NCBI RefSeq assembly: GCF_027580225.2
Contig: NC_073358.2
Location: forward strand, 43,544,501-43,608,500
Origin: Misgurnus anguillicaudatus
Taxonomy: Eukaryota > Chordata > Actinopteri > Cypriniformes > Cobitidae
Direction of reading: 5' to 3'
Length of the DNA stretch: 64,000 nt
In this document: positions 10,629-19,190 of the stretch, in pieces
Numbering within the stretch: the stretch's first letter is position 1
How the letters are laid out: every line of letters starts with the position of its first letter
The notes under the pieces: generated by a model
What the model was told of the DNA's origin: nothing
What the model saw: only the letters and a program-made list of their open reading frames with translations
Databases searched by the model: none
Translations under genes and position numbers: made by a program

Positions 10629-11689
10629 CTAGTTAGTAGAAAGAACCCGAGTGGAAACCGGTTCGACACGAACACTATAGAATCTTGTGAACGTATTAGG
10701 TGTCGCCCAGCCTGCAGCTCTACAAATATCTGTTAGCGAGGAACCGCGAGCCAGTGCCCAAGATGATGCCACACTGCGTGTAGAGTGGGCACGTAAATTA
10801 AATGGACAAGGCACATTCTGCTTTTGATATGCAAGGGCTATAGTATCCACAATCCAATGGGACATCCTCTGCTTGGTGACAGCTTTTCCTTTCTGCTGAC
10901 CACCGTAACAAACAAAGAGCTGATCTGAGGTCCTAAAACTTTGCGTCCTGTCTATATACACACGTAGTGCACGAACAGGGCATAACAAAGCCATGGCTGG
11001 TTCTGCCTCCTCCAAAGGCAGTGCTTGGAGATTCACCACTTGATCTCTAAAAGGAGTGGTGGGAACTTTGGGCACAAAGCCGGGCCGGGGTCTCAGTGTT
11101 ACGCTGGATGCAGCCCGCCCGAACTGAAGGCACGATTCATCGACCGAAAATGCATGAATATCCCCTATCCTCTTAACAGAAGCCAAAGCAAGGAGAGTTA
11201 AAGTTTTCATTGTAAGAAATTTAACACTCACACTAAGCAGAGGCTCAAATGGGGCTTCCTGGAGTGATTTCAGCACCAAGGACAGGTCCCAAGGAGGAAT
11301 AGAGGGGGACGCGAAGGATTCAGTCTTCGAGCGCCTCTGAGAAATCTAATGACTAGGTCGTGCTGACCCACTGTTCTACCGTTTACGGGTGAATGGTGAG
11401 ATGATATCGCAGCGATATCGACCTTAATAGTGGATGGTGACAGCCTATTCTCCAAACGACGCTGGAGATATAAAAGCACAACACTAATCGGGCATTCTCG
11501 GGGGTTTTCACTTTGGGAAGAACACCAGTCGACAAACAGGTTCCATTTAAGCGCGTATGCCTGTCTCGTAGACGGTGCTCGCGCAGCAGCAATAGTGTTA
11601 GATACCTCTTGCGGTAAATCACTTATATCCTCCGTGCCCCGTCCAGAGACCACACATGGAGGTTCCACAGGTCGGGGCGCGGGTGCCAT
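10629..11689 (-). pseudogene. DIRS copy 1 tyrosine recombinase, frameshifted
   Basis: The YR frame starts at ATG 11689 (MAPAPRPVE), inside the end of the RT ORF in another frame. It reads the N-terminal SAM-like part (STRQAYALKWNLF). At about 11300-11312 it loses one base relative to copy 2 (a GAGGGGGACGCG run against a 13-base version), so the first frame ends at 11270. The rest continues in the next frame as an open stretch at 11279-10629. All catalytic motifs are present in that second part: VKRIGD (Arg), HSTR (His and Arg) and TRFYSV (nucleophilic Tyr). The enzyme would recombine the circular DNA intermediate with the target. As written it cannot be made without frameshifting, although the single lesion is small. 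Family assignment is very secure from RT linkage and the R-HxxR-Y set. Confidence 0.88.
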
Positions 11690-14600
11690 AATGTGCCCTC
11701 TTGTTGAGAAAGAAGGTCCTTCCTCAGGGGAATCTTCCATGGAGGGGCTGTCGCGAGGAGAGAGAGTTCTGGAAACCAACTCCTGGTTGTCCAATACGGT
11801 GCCACCAACAGCACGCTCTCCTCGTCCTCCCGGATTTTGCATAAGGTTTGCGCAATGAGGCTCACCGGAGGGAACGCGTATTTGCGCATGTTTCGCGGCC
11901 AGCTGTGTGCCAATGCATCCACGCCGAGCGAGTCGTCGGCTAGTGAATAGAACAGGCGACAATGGGTCGTCTCTGGGGAAGCAAACAGATCTATCTGCGC
12001 TTTGCCGAAACGTCTCCAAATTTGCTGAACCGCAATGGGGTGGAGTCGCCATTCGCCGGGACGCGCAGCCCGAGAGAGCGCATCCGCCTCTACATTGAGC
12101 GTGCCCGGGATGTAAATGGCATGAAGAGACCTCAAATTCTTCTGACTCCAAGTGAGGAGGTGACGGGCGAGATGCGACAGGTGACGCAAGCGTAAACCGC
12201 CTTGACGATTGATGTACGCCACGGTCGCAGTGTTGTCTGTTCGAACTAATACATCTTTGCCCCGTAACTCGTTGCTGAAACGGACGAGCGCAAGATATAC
12301 AGCCCACATTTCCCGGCAGTTTATGTGCCAATGCAGCTGGGGTGTCGTCCAGACCCTCGAAGCCGCAAGCCCATCGTACGTGGCCCCCCACCCCGTGTCT
12401 GACGCATCTGTGCATACTATCGCATGCCTGGAGAGCTGTCTCAGAGGCACACCGGCTCGGAGAAACGCACGGTCTAACCACGGAGTGAAAGTGCGACGAC
12501 AAGCAGGTGTAATGATAACACGGTGAATGTCGCGCAGCCACGCTCTCCTCGGGACTCGATCGTGAAGCCAATGCTGAAGCGGTCGCATATGAAGCAGTCC
12601 GAGCGGAGTTACAGCTGCGGCTGCTGCCATATGCCCCAAAAGCTTCTGAAATGGTTTCAGCGGGACCGCGCTCTTGCTCTTGAATGTATTCAGGCAAGTC
12701 AGAATCGACTGTGCACGCGCTTCTGTTAGACGAGCTGTCAAATCGATCGAGTCCAGTTCCATACCGAGAAAAGAGATTCTCTGCACGGGGCAAAGCTTGC
12801 TCTTTTCCCAGTTGACCTGAAGACCCAAACGAGCGAGGTGTTTTAAAGTTAAATCTCTGTGATCGCACAGCGTCTGACGTGTTTGAGCTATTATTAGCCA
12901 ATCGTCCAGATACGCGAGAATGCGCACACCTCTCTCTCTCAGGGGTTTTAAAGCCCCCTCCACTACTTTGGTGAATACACGGGGCGACAGAGAGAGCCCG
13001 AATGGGAGGACTTTGTACTGGTATGCTCGCCCCTCGAACGCAAAGCGGAGAAATGGCCTGTGTCGGGGGAGAATCGATACGTGAAAGTACGCGTCCTTCA
13101 GGTCGATAGATGCGAACCAATCGTTTGGACGAATGCATGGAAATATGCGTTTGGGCGTCAGCATTCTGAACGGCATTCTGTGAAGTGCACGGTTCAGCGA
13201 ACGCAGGTCCAGGATCGGTCGGAAGCCGCCGCTTTTCTTGGGTACAATAAAGTAAGGGCTGTAAAACCCCGACCTCATCTCGGCTGGAGGGACCGGCTGA
13301 ATCGCGTCTTTCGCCAATAAGTGCGCATCGGCAGCTCTCACCGTAGTGAAACGAACGCCGGAGAATTTGGGGGGACGCCGGGCAAATTGGATCGCATAGC
13401 CGAGACGAATCGTGCGTAAAAGCCAACGCGACGGGCTGGGAAGCTGTTCCCACGCCCCCAGATACCGTGCGAGGGGGACTAAAGGCACGATCGGTGTACC
13501 CGTGGCGGGCGCGACGGAGGTGATCGCCGGTGTGTGCGTAACGGCCGCACCGACAGCAGTGTTGTGTGTGATAACACTCACCTGAGTCCGTTGCTGGGTG
13601 CTTGAGTAAGGGAGGCTCTGCTGAAGACACCTCACACCACTCGATGCACCCTCTGGCGAAGGAGGAGGAAGACGATGGGTTATGAGCCCGTAGCTGTCTC
13701 CTACCGCCTGAGAAGTTGGAGAGCGCGGCGGGGTTATGAGCCCGTGCGTCGCTCTCGTACTCCTCTGATGAGTCGGAGAATGAAGGGGGGGTTATGAGCC
13801 CGCTCGTGTCTCCAGCGCTCATCTGAAGACCTAGAGATGAAAGTGGAATTCGCTCTTTCTGTGTCTGTGTGGGTGCCGACTGAAAAATCGGCGGAACAGA
13901 AAAATGAAACAAAGGATTCCCCAACCGGCCCTCCTCCGGTGGGGGGAGTGTTGCCTTCACCATCTCCCGAAGAGCGATCCTCTCCATCTCTAGGTCGCCC
14001 CTCTCAGGGCCGCTTCGACTTCCTTTTCCACCGTTTGAAGCGGGCTGAGCGGGCGGGGCGGACTGCTGACGACCGGTTCCTCGCTTCTTAGAAGAGCCCC
14101 GGGGAGGAACGGGGGCGGCCGCCGCAGGACGCCCTCGGCGAGGAGCAGGCTGAGACGCCGACGTGGATGGGGCAGGCGCAGAACGCTTCCGACGTGGCAT
14201 GATCTGCTTCTTGGCCGCGGAGAATTGCTGGGCAAACTCATCGACCGTCTCGCCAAAGAGGCCGGCCTGGGAAACCGGAGCATTCAAGAGCCGGTTTTTA
14301 TCAGCGTCCTTCATGTCCGTCAGGCACAGCCAGAGATGTCGTTCCTGAACTAGGGTAGACATCGCACCACCAACGGCACGTGCGGTGACCTTGGTCGCAC
14401 GAAGCGCCAGATCAGTAACCGCACGGAGCTCGGAAAACTCCGCCGAATCGTGACCTCCCTCGTGCAGATCCCTCAGAGCCTTAGCCTGGTGAACCTGCAG
14501 CAATGCCATGGCATGCAGGGCAGAGGCTGCCTCCCCACAAGCCTTGTAAGCAGCACCGGACAGCGCCGAAGACTGCTTACAGGCCCGTGAGGGGAGAGTA

Positions 14601-15424
14601 GGCTGGTCCCGCCAGGAGGAAGCGACACCGGCCGGACACAACTGCATCGCGACCGGGCGCTCCACTGACGGGATACCAGTATACCCCCTGGCATCTCCAC
14701 CCTCGAGAGAAGTGAGAGGAGAAGGCTGAAACGGCCGGTTCCGGGCGGAAAACGGGGTTTTCCACGACCGCGTCAGCTCTTCATGCACCTCGGGGAAGAA
14801 GGGCACCGGGGGCGTGGACTGAGAAGCCCTGGCACCCCCGAAGTGCCAATCATCGAGGCGGGACGGTTCGGGAGGTTCAGTCCACTCCAAGCCGACCGCC
14901 GCCGCCGCCCGAGCGAGCATGGCTGCCATCTCGGGGTCGAACGCAGAACCCGCAACCTGGCCCGAAGGCGGGAGCGGAACCGGATCGACGTCCGAGGGTG
15001 ACAACCCCCCCTCCGACGTTACGGTGGACAACGCGTCAGGTGGAGGCTCGACAGAGCGCGAGGACACCGTAGAACACGGGCCGCTCGTCTCCATCGGCAC
15101 CTCCGCTGGCAACGGATCAGGGCGCTGGGAGCTACTGGACGAACCAGCAGACCGACCCAGCACCTTTATACGGAGATCATCCTTCGCAAGTCTGGTAACT
15201 GCACCCCTAGCAGCACCAGACTTGGAAGGCGGGGGCCGTTGCCGGAGGAACGACACCCGTCTCCGCAAATCCGTCATAGTCATACCCTCGCAGATGGGGC
15301 ATGAGCTATCACGCAACGCTGCCTCTGCGTGCTGGAGCCCCAGACACGAAAGACAACGCTTGTGGCCATCCTGGGGGGCGATGAACACACCGCATCCAGC
15401 AACGGAGCACGGACGGAATTCCAT
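11270..15424 (-). CDS. gag: DIRS copy 1 Gag ORF, open into YR start
   Basis: This 1384-codon frame begins at ATG 15424 just after the leader. Residues 1-50 hold a Cys/His cluster (C6, C11, H21, C24, C27, H32, C42, C45), probably zinc-binding, followed by LRRRVSFLRQ. Residues to roughly 500 match the copy 2 Gag: a middle helical part with LHEGGHDS and LVQERHLWLCL, then the basic stretch MPRRKR and Pro/Ala/Arg-rich tails that could bind nucleic acid. Gag proper probably ends around residues 550-600. Beyond that the frame stays open for about 2 kb over the RT domain in the wrong phase, then runs into the start of YR (STRQAYALKWNLF) and stops at 11270 just after the YR frameshift. Gag packages element RNA. 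The overlapping middle has no recognisable fold. Confidence 0.8.
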   Translation of the reverse strand: MEFRPCSVAGCGVFIAPQDGHKRCLSCLGLQHAEAALRDSSCPICEGMTMTDLRRRVSFLRQRPPPSKSGAARGAVTRLAKDDLRIKVLGRSAGSSSSSQRPDPLPAEVPMETSGPCSTVSSRSVEPPPDALSTVTSEGGLSPSDVDPVPLPPSGQVAGSAFDPEMAAMLARAAAAVGLEWTEPPEPSRLDDWHFGGARASQSTPPVPFFPEVHEELTRSWKTPFSARNRPFQPSPLTSLEGGDARGYTGIPSVERPVAMQLCPAGVASSWRDQPTLPSRACKQSSALSGAAYKACGEAASALHAMALLQVHQAKALRDLHEGGHDSAEFSELRAVTDLALRATKVTARAVGGAMSTLVQERHLWLCLTDMKDADKNRLLNAPVSQAGLFGETVDEFAQQFSAAKKQIMPRRKRSAPAPSTSASQPAPRRGRPAAAAPVPPRGSSKKRGTGRQQSAPPAQPASNGGKGSRSGPERGDLEMERIALREMVKATLPPPEEGRLGNPLFHFSVPPIFQSAPTQTQKERIPLSSLGLQMSAGDTSGLITPPSFSDSSEEYESDARAHNPAALSNFSGGRRQLRAHNPSSSSSFARGCIEWCEVSSAEPPLLKHPATDSGECYHTQHCCRCGRYAHTGDHLRRARHGYTDRAFSPPRTVSGGVGTASQPVALAFTHDSSRLCDPICPASPQILRRSFHYGESCRCALIGERRDSAGPSSRDEVGVLQPLLYCTQEKRRLPTDPGPAFAEPCTSQNAVQNADAQTHISMHSSKRLVRIYRPEGRVLSRIDSPPTQAISPLCVRGASIPVQSPPIRALSVAPCIHQSSGGGFKTPERERCAHSRVSGRLANNSSNTSDAVRSQRFNFKTPRSFGSSGQLGKEQALPRAENLFSRYGTGLDRFDSSSNRSACTVDSDLPEYIQEQERGPAETISEAFGAYGSSRSCNSARTASYATASALASRSSPEESVAARHSPCYHYTCLSSHFHSVVRPCVSPSRCASETALQACDSMHRCVRHGVGGHVRWACGFEGLDDTPAALAHKLPGNVGCISCARPFQQRVTGQRCISSNRQHCDRGVHQSSRRFTLASPVASRPSPPHLESEEFEVSSCHLHPGHAQCRGGCALSGCASRRMATPPHCGSANLETFRQSADRSVCFPRDDPLSPVLFTSRRLARRGCIGTQLAAKHAQIRVPSGEPHCANLMQNPGGRGERAVGGTVLDNQELVSRTLSPRDSPSMEDSPEEGPSFSTRGHIMAPAPRPVEPPCVVSGRGTEDISDLPQEVSNTIAAARAPSTRQAYALKWNLFVDWCSSQSENPRECPISVVLLYLQRRLENRLSPSTIKVDIAAISSHHSPVNGRTVGQHDLVIRFLRGARRLNPSRPPLFLLGTCPWC
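11623..13635 (-). CDS. DIRS copy 1 reverse transcriptase / RNase H / Dam-like domain
   Basis: The frame is 670 codons from the first ATG at 13635. A start further upstream or a frameshift from gag is equally possible. RT motifs: YSPYFIVPKKSGGFRPILDL (residues 125-144), SIDLKDAYFHV, LPFGLSLSPRVF and the catalytic YLDD at 242-245. RNase H carries the D-E-D-D set: D410 (CTDAS), E442 (CREMW), D467 (RTDNTA), D518 (ADALSR). Residues about 548-625 (QIDLFASP, GVDALAHSWP, FPPVSLIAQ, PYWTTRSW) match the Dam-like methyltransferase region described for DIRS-1-type elements; it lacks an obvious DPPY motif, so activity is doubtful. It makes cDNA from element RNA. The ORF is uninterrupted and overlaps gag-frame codons throughout and the YR start at its end. 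Confidence 0.95.
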   Translation of the reverse strand: MRCLQQSLPYSSTQQRTQVSVITHNTAVGAAVTHTPAITSVAPATGTPIVPLVPLARYLGAWEQLPSPSRWLLRTIRLGYAIQFARRPPKFSGVRFTTVRAADAHLLAKDAIQPVPPAEMRSGFYSPYFIVPKKSGGFRPILDLRSLNRALHRMPFRMLTPKRIFPCIRPNDWFASIDLKDAYFHVSILPRHRPFLRFAFEGRAYQYKVLPFGLSLSPRVFTKVVEGALKPLRERGVRILAYLDDWLIIAQTRQTLCDHRDLTLKHLARLGLQVNWEKSKLCPVQRISFLGMELDSIDLTARLTEARAQSILTCLNTFKSKSAVPLKPFQKLLGHMAAAAAVTPLGLLHMRPLQHWLHDRVPRRAWLRDIHRVIITPACRRTFTPWLDRAFLRAGVPLRQLSRHAIVCTDASDTGWGATYDGLAASRVWTTPQLHWHINCREMWAVYLALVRFSNELRGKDVLVRTDNTATVAYINRQGGLRLRHLSHLARHLLTWSQKNLRSLHAIYIPGTLNVEADALSRAARPGEWRLHPIAVQQIWRRFGKAQIDLFASPETTHCRLFYSLADDSLGVDALAHSWPRNMRKYAFPPVSLIAQTLCKIREDEESVLLVAPYWTTRSWFPELSLLATAPPWKIPLRKDLLSQQEGTLWHPRPDLWNLHVWSLDGARRI

Positions 15425-15772
15425 CTTTAAAAAGACGAACCCGACCGTGACACGAATGAGTGGCTGTCTTTAAAAAGACACAAAGCTCAAACGTGCTGCT
15501 CTTTTAGGGAAATCACTCTTTTGTGCGAGCTGGTGAAACACACAGGGAGAGGCAAACGCACTCACTCGAACTCAAGTCCTAAATTAAGAGACAGAGACAG
15601 AGAGAGAGAGAGAAAGGGTGGAGAAAACACTGCGAGCCTCCGCTGAGTTGTCTTTGCCCAACCAACTTCAGCAATCTGAGATTTTTTCCTTTTCCTCCAA
15701 AGAACAGGGATCTACAAAGATCAGTTTAAACAGCTTCTCGAGAGCAGATGTCTGCCGGCTTCGAAGCAATAA

Positions 15773-15938
15773 AGCTGATTTGGTATTATGCACCTGCGCC
15801 TTATATACGCACCTGGCGGGGCGGCGCCGGCATTATGCAAATACCTGCATGCCAAGTTCATTGGCGTTTTTGATAGTTCTCGAAGTAGATAGGTCACCCG
15901 CGAAGCGGTTCCCAATTCGTCGGTCACGACGTGACGTC
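15773..15938 (-). repeat. DIRS copy 1, inverted terminal repeat (5' end of element)
   Basis: Inverted copy of 9692-9857. It is followed outward by a 23-bp tip (15939-15961) that occurs elsewhere in the element only in the ICR. The repeat carries the presumed sense promoter (TATA-like box 15801-15808). The distance from its inner edge to the gag ATG is about 350 bp. Confidence 0.93.
15801..15808 (-). promoter_or_regulatory. TATA-like box, presumed sense promoter of DIRS copy 1
   Basis: On the minus strand this reads GTATATAA, embedded in GGTGCGTATATAAGGCGC. It is preceded upstream by the octamer ATTTGCAT. Octamer, GC-rich GGCGCCGCCCCGCC and TATA box are kept in copy 2 although other parts of the ITR differ, which argues for function. 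The transcription start is not mapped. Confidence 0.5.
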
Positions 15939-15961
15939 GTAGTGACCGACTGAAAGGGAAC

Positions 15962-16567
15962 TGATATTTTGCCCAGTGTAGAGAAATATGAGAAAGGCCT
16001 ACTCAGTCTATATGCATCCATTCTGGCACAATGGATGTTTTGTGTGATATTATTCATGTGGAAGATTTACATTTTGTGGGAATATACAATAAACAACATA
16101 CAATATTAATACCAAATAATTAATATACAATAAACAACATACAATATTAATTACCAAATATTTATTTATACATTTTTTGTTGTTTCAATGGCATTTTTAA
16201 CCTCATTCACATTCTTACCAAGCATCTCCTCCTTCTTCTTCTTCTTCTTCTTCTTCTTCTTCTTCTTCTGCTCCTTCTTCTGCCAGCTCCTGACTAGGCC
16301 GTTTGACGCAGAGACCCCGTTCAAACTTTAAAAACGTTCGGGCAGTGCCGGTCTAAGTTGCTTGAGGACATGATGTCACGGATCGATGTCATTCTTCCGC
16401 CATATTGGTTTGAACAGAAAATCCCCAAAAAAGATTCACAGGTCACAAATTTTGTCCGAACTTTATAAAACTGGATGTACATGATCCTTGGACAAAGCCT
16501 CACAAAAGTTACTAAAAGGAGTTTTGATTTTCTGAAGCATTTGCCTGTCACAGCCCAAACGAAATCT
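15962..16567. repeat. Flank with (CTT)n and a dispersed-repeat fragment
   Basis: 16228-16268 is a (TTC)n microsatellite. From about 16288 a block begins GACTAGGCCGTTTGACGCAG and runs into the first satellite monomer. I take it to be part of a larger dispersed repeat of which the satellite may be an expanded piece. No coding capacity is seen. Confidence 0.45.
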
Positions 16568-16657
16568 GCAGGATAGGCACCAAAACAGGAAGTCGTTCAT
16601 ATCTCAGAAACGCTTTGGTATTGAAACCAATCTTTGTACATGAACTTGGGTCTCCAA
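16568..16657. repeat. First (isolated) monomer of the 126-bp satellite
   Basis: It contains AACAGGAAGTCGTTCATATC, TATTGAAACCAATCTTTGTA and CATGAACTTGGGTCTCCAA in the same order as the main array at 19191-21581. It is separated from the array by the hAT element that begins immediately after its GTCTCCAA. Confidence 0.8.
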
Positions 16658-16926
16658 CAGTAGCAGAGTGGCCATCGGGAGAGTCGGGACATTTCCCGGT
16701 GGGCCGGTAGTGTTTTGAGGCTGCGAGGGCCGGTCTGATAATAGTTACACATTGCAAGTTGTATAGCAACCCCGTCTGGTGGCCTGATGTGCGGCTGCTT
16801 CCCTCTGGTCAAACTGTGCAGCCTCTTTGCTCAACACAGTAGGCTATATAAAAGTGCTCAACCTGTTCGGCAGGTCCAACCATGTTTTTAAAAAATATAG
16901 GGGGATTATTGAACGGCCCCTCTCCA

Positions 16927-18140
16927 AATAGGAGTTATTCGATCTACGTCATCAATGTTCGCGGCGGCCATATTGTTGACATAAAACTGTCAGTCTGTCA
17001 ATTGACAAGCGCGGCAGCGTGGGTATTATGCATGGTATTATCGATGTATTTTTTTTTAACTGCGCGATGGTGTGTGATGTAATACACGGCTTTTCTAACA
17101 ACAGCAAAAAGAACCCCGGAATTAGTTTTTATGCGATACCGACTGTCAGAAAACATGAAAGGAAGGAGACAGAGGAGTTGAACCAGCGAAGGAGAGACTC
17201 CCAACAGCAAAGTCTGTCCCCATCATTTTACCACAGGTAACGTTAGGGATATATGCTCACAGCAAAGTCCCATAATTTGATCACATATGGTTAGCTGTAA
17301 GCAGTGGCTGAAACTGCTCTTTCAAATAAGCAGACAGTTATTAAATTAGTATTAATAACTATGAACATAATAGGTCTGGCATTGATATAGGGAATAAGGC
17401 CTGTTCACATTATAACGATAACTATAAAAAAATATAGTTTTGAAAATCGTTTTATATTAAAGAGAATAGCGGAGCTCACACGATTTTCCCCACCTGATGA
17501 AGGATAAACCATTGATAGCATTAAAATCTATTTGAACTTCAAGTGCACGAGCACTTAAAATGACAGTGAAGCTCATTGCTAAGGTCTATAACATAAGATT
17601 ACCTGCAGTTGCTGTGAAAATTTTAATCTATTACATTAACTAACTGTTATGCCAAAAGGTAAGAGATTACACAAACTATTAGATTTACTGTTTAGAGTTA
17701 CGCGAAACGCAGCGTGTTGCGGACATCTGCAAAAGTTTTTATTACAAAGAAATATTAAAGGCAAGTGATTTATGTAAGTGCCGTGAGCGAATTAGCATAA
17801 ACGTATTGTTTGGTGATGTGGATGATAATATAGTTATCGTTAAAATGTGAACGGCCCTTCAGTGCTTGTATGTAGTATGCGGATACTGTATGAACGATAT
17901 AGTTATAAATATCCGGATAAGTTACGGCTGGCAATAATGAAGGATCTTTACAAAAGGCTATTGGGTCTATTTGATATGGTTCCACACCAATCAAGCTTAT
18001 CTTCTCTCTTGATACCGACGAGATGAAGCCATTAGGCTACTGTTCCCCTCAAATCTACGTGCGGCTAGGGGCAGAACAGATGTCATGTCAACAAGATGGC
18101 CGCGGTTAGCTACTTCCGGTGTTTGCGAATAAGCCCTATT
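16927..18140. mobile_element. Inner inverted-repeat element carrying a THAP-like exon
   Basis: The left side AATAGGAGTTATTCG ... GCGGCCATATTGTTGACAT matches the inverse of the right side, AATAGGGCTTATTCG ... GCGGCCATCTTGTTGACAT, over about 60 bp with mismatches. The inner THAP-like exon (17067-17236) is near its left end. THAP domains form the N-terminus of P-element-type transposases, so a P-like or other THAP-bearing DNA transposon remnant is the likely origin. Target duplication was not resolved. Confidence 0.5.
17067..17236 (+). pseudogene. THAP-like zinc-finger exon fragment
   Basis: From ATG 17067 the frame reads MVCDVIHGFSNNSKKNPG, then ISFYAIPTVRKHE and TEELNQRRRD. This resembles the first half of THAP domains in fish proteins (a C-x4-C start, then SNNSKK, an ISFHRIP-like core and a basic RRR stretch). 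The second cysteine of the first pair appears replaced by Phe (HGF where HGC is expected), so zinc binding would fail. After RRRD the similarity is lost, and a CAG/GTAACG donor-like site lies at 17234-17239. I infer an eroded first exon of a transposase or transposase-derived gene. Confidence is limited because no alignment could be run. Confidence 0.45.
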
Positions 18141-19190
18141 GCATAGCCTGTCGGCCTTTGATGTGAAAAGCCGCTTCGCCAAATGCTTGTTTATTTCAGT
18201 ACATATTTGGTCGGATTGATCCATCAAGCGGAGACTATTTGATAGAAAGTGTGGATTAAGGATGTTTAAAATCTCTAGCCTGGTGGTCAGTACTTGAATG
18301 GATAAAATCAGCACATTTGCAAAGGTTTATCTCCATATGGCTATATATCATAAATAAAATTTAGAAGGGTAACTTTGCAGTATCACATTTTATAATTCCT
18401 ACTATTAGATTTCTATTAGATTTCCATATTAATAGACGAGAGTATTCAACTGAAATATATAAATATCCTCACACAACATTATTATTTCTCAAAACTTTGA
18501 CAAAAATGATTTTCAAATGAACTGTATTCTTACAGTTATTCAAAGATGCACACGTTATTCCGGATATGATTTGAATATTAGACGAGGTAATATAACGGCA
18601 ATGAACGTCTCATATGCCATTAAATATCCACATATAAAGTAACATTACAGCATAATGAAATTAATAAAAAGACAAGGAAGCAGGATTGGCATGTAAATTG
18701 TATTATTATTAGCAGGAAAAAAAGCAATATTCCTGAAATAAACTCTGAGGTAATGCGGCAAACACGTTAAAATAAATAGGCAATAACCGTGGAAAAACAT
18801 TATTATCTCTCAAAACTTTATATGACAAAAATTATATTTAAAGGAAAAATTCTTACAGTTATTCAAAGATGCACAAATTATTTCATATTACTCCCTTGTA
18901 TGAGCACATTCATCCCTGGTCAGTGGTCTCGCTCTGTTATGTAATAGCTGATTGAGGTGCGCATCTCCGTCTTTCAACCAGGTATCATTTTGTATAGTTA
19001 CTCATTTAGGAAAATTAGCTATGATTTAATGATTTTATTAATATTATGAAAATGTTTTTTTTTTTGGGGCAAATTGATTACGATTTGTATTACCCTAGTT
19101 TTACTAAAAATAGGCTACGAGACATTTTTTTTTACCACGGAGGCCCGGTGGTATATGAAATTTCCCGGTAGATTTCCCACTCCGCCCCTG

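Larger units (their letters stand above)
9645..15961 (-). mobile_element. DIRS-group retrotransposon, copy 1
   Basis: A 6317-bp element read right to left: 5' ITR (15773-15938, with a short outer tip to 15961), leader containing a (GA) run near 15600, gag, RT/RNase H/MT, YR, a non-coding 3' stretch (10041-10628), ICR (9930-10040) and 3' ITR (9692-9857, with a longer tip from 9645). There are no LTRs, no integrase and no clear target duplication. Left flank GAATC meets GTCTCGG, and right tip GGGAAC meets TGATA. This is the DIRS layout, in which a circular intermediate is inserted by a tyrosine recombinase. The only lesion found is a 1-nt frameshift in YR. The two ITRs differ at one visible position (9766/15864), so the insertion is fairly recent. 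Confidence 0.93.
16658..19190. mobile_element. hAT-type element inserted in the satellite
   Basis: Left end CAGTAGCAGAGTGG and right end, inverted, CAGGGGCGGAGTGG are imperfect terminal repeats starting CAG. The flanks are the identical 8-bp GTCTCCAA (16650-16657 and 19191-19198), which is also the normal satellite sequence when unbroken, so the target duplication is certain. The body of about 2.5 kb has no transposase. It includes a smaller inverted-repeat element with a THAP-like exon (about 16927-18140) and a diverged direct duplication of about 100 bp around 18476 and 18796 (TTACAGTTATTCAAAGATGC in both). Confidence 0.8.

Noticed and set aside
14919..15473. 184-codon plus-strand ORF opposite gag, and other antisense ORFs in both DIRS copies
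   Set aside because: They are shadows of GC-rich gag codons on the other strand, without domains.
15801..15840. tRNA or other small RNA gene in the GC-rich ITR core
   Set aside because: No cloverleaf or A/B box could be drawn. The GC-rich part fits a promoter core.
9645..15961. LTR retrotransposon or Ngaro-type element
   Set aside because: Terminal repeats are inverted rather than direct, an ICR is present, there is no integrase or protease, and the YR and Dam-like domain fit DIRS. Ngaro elements have split direct repeats.
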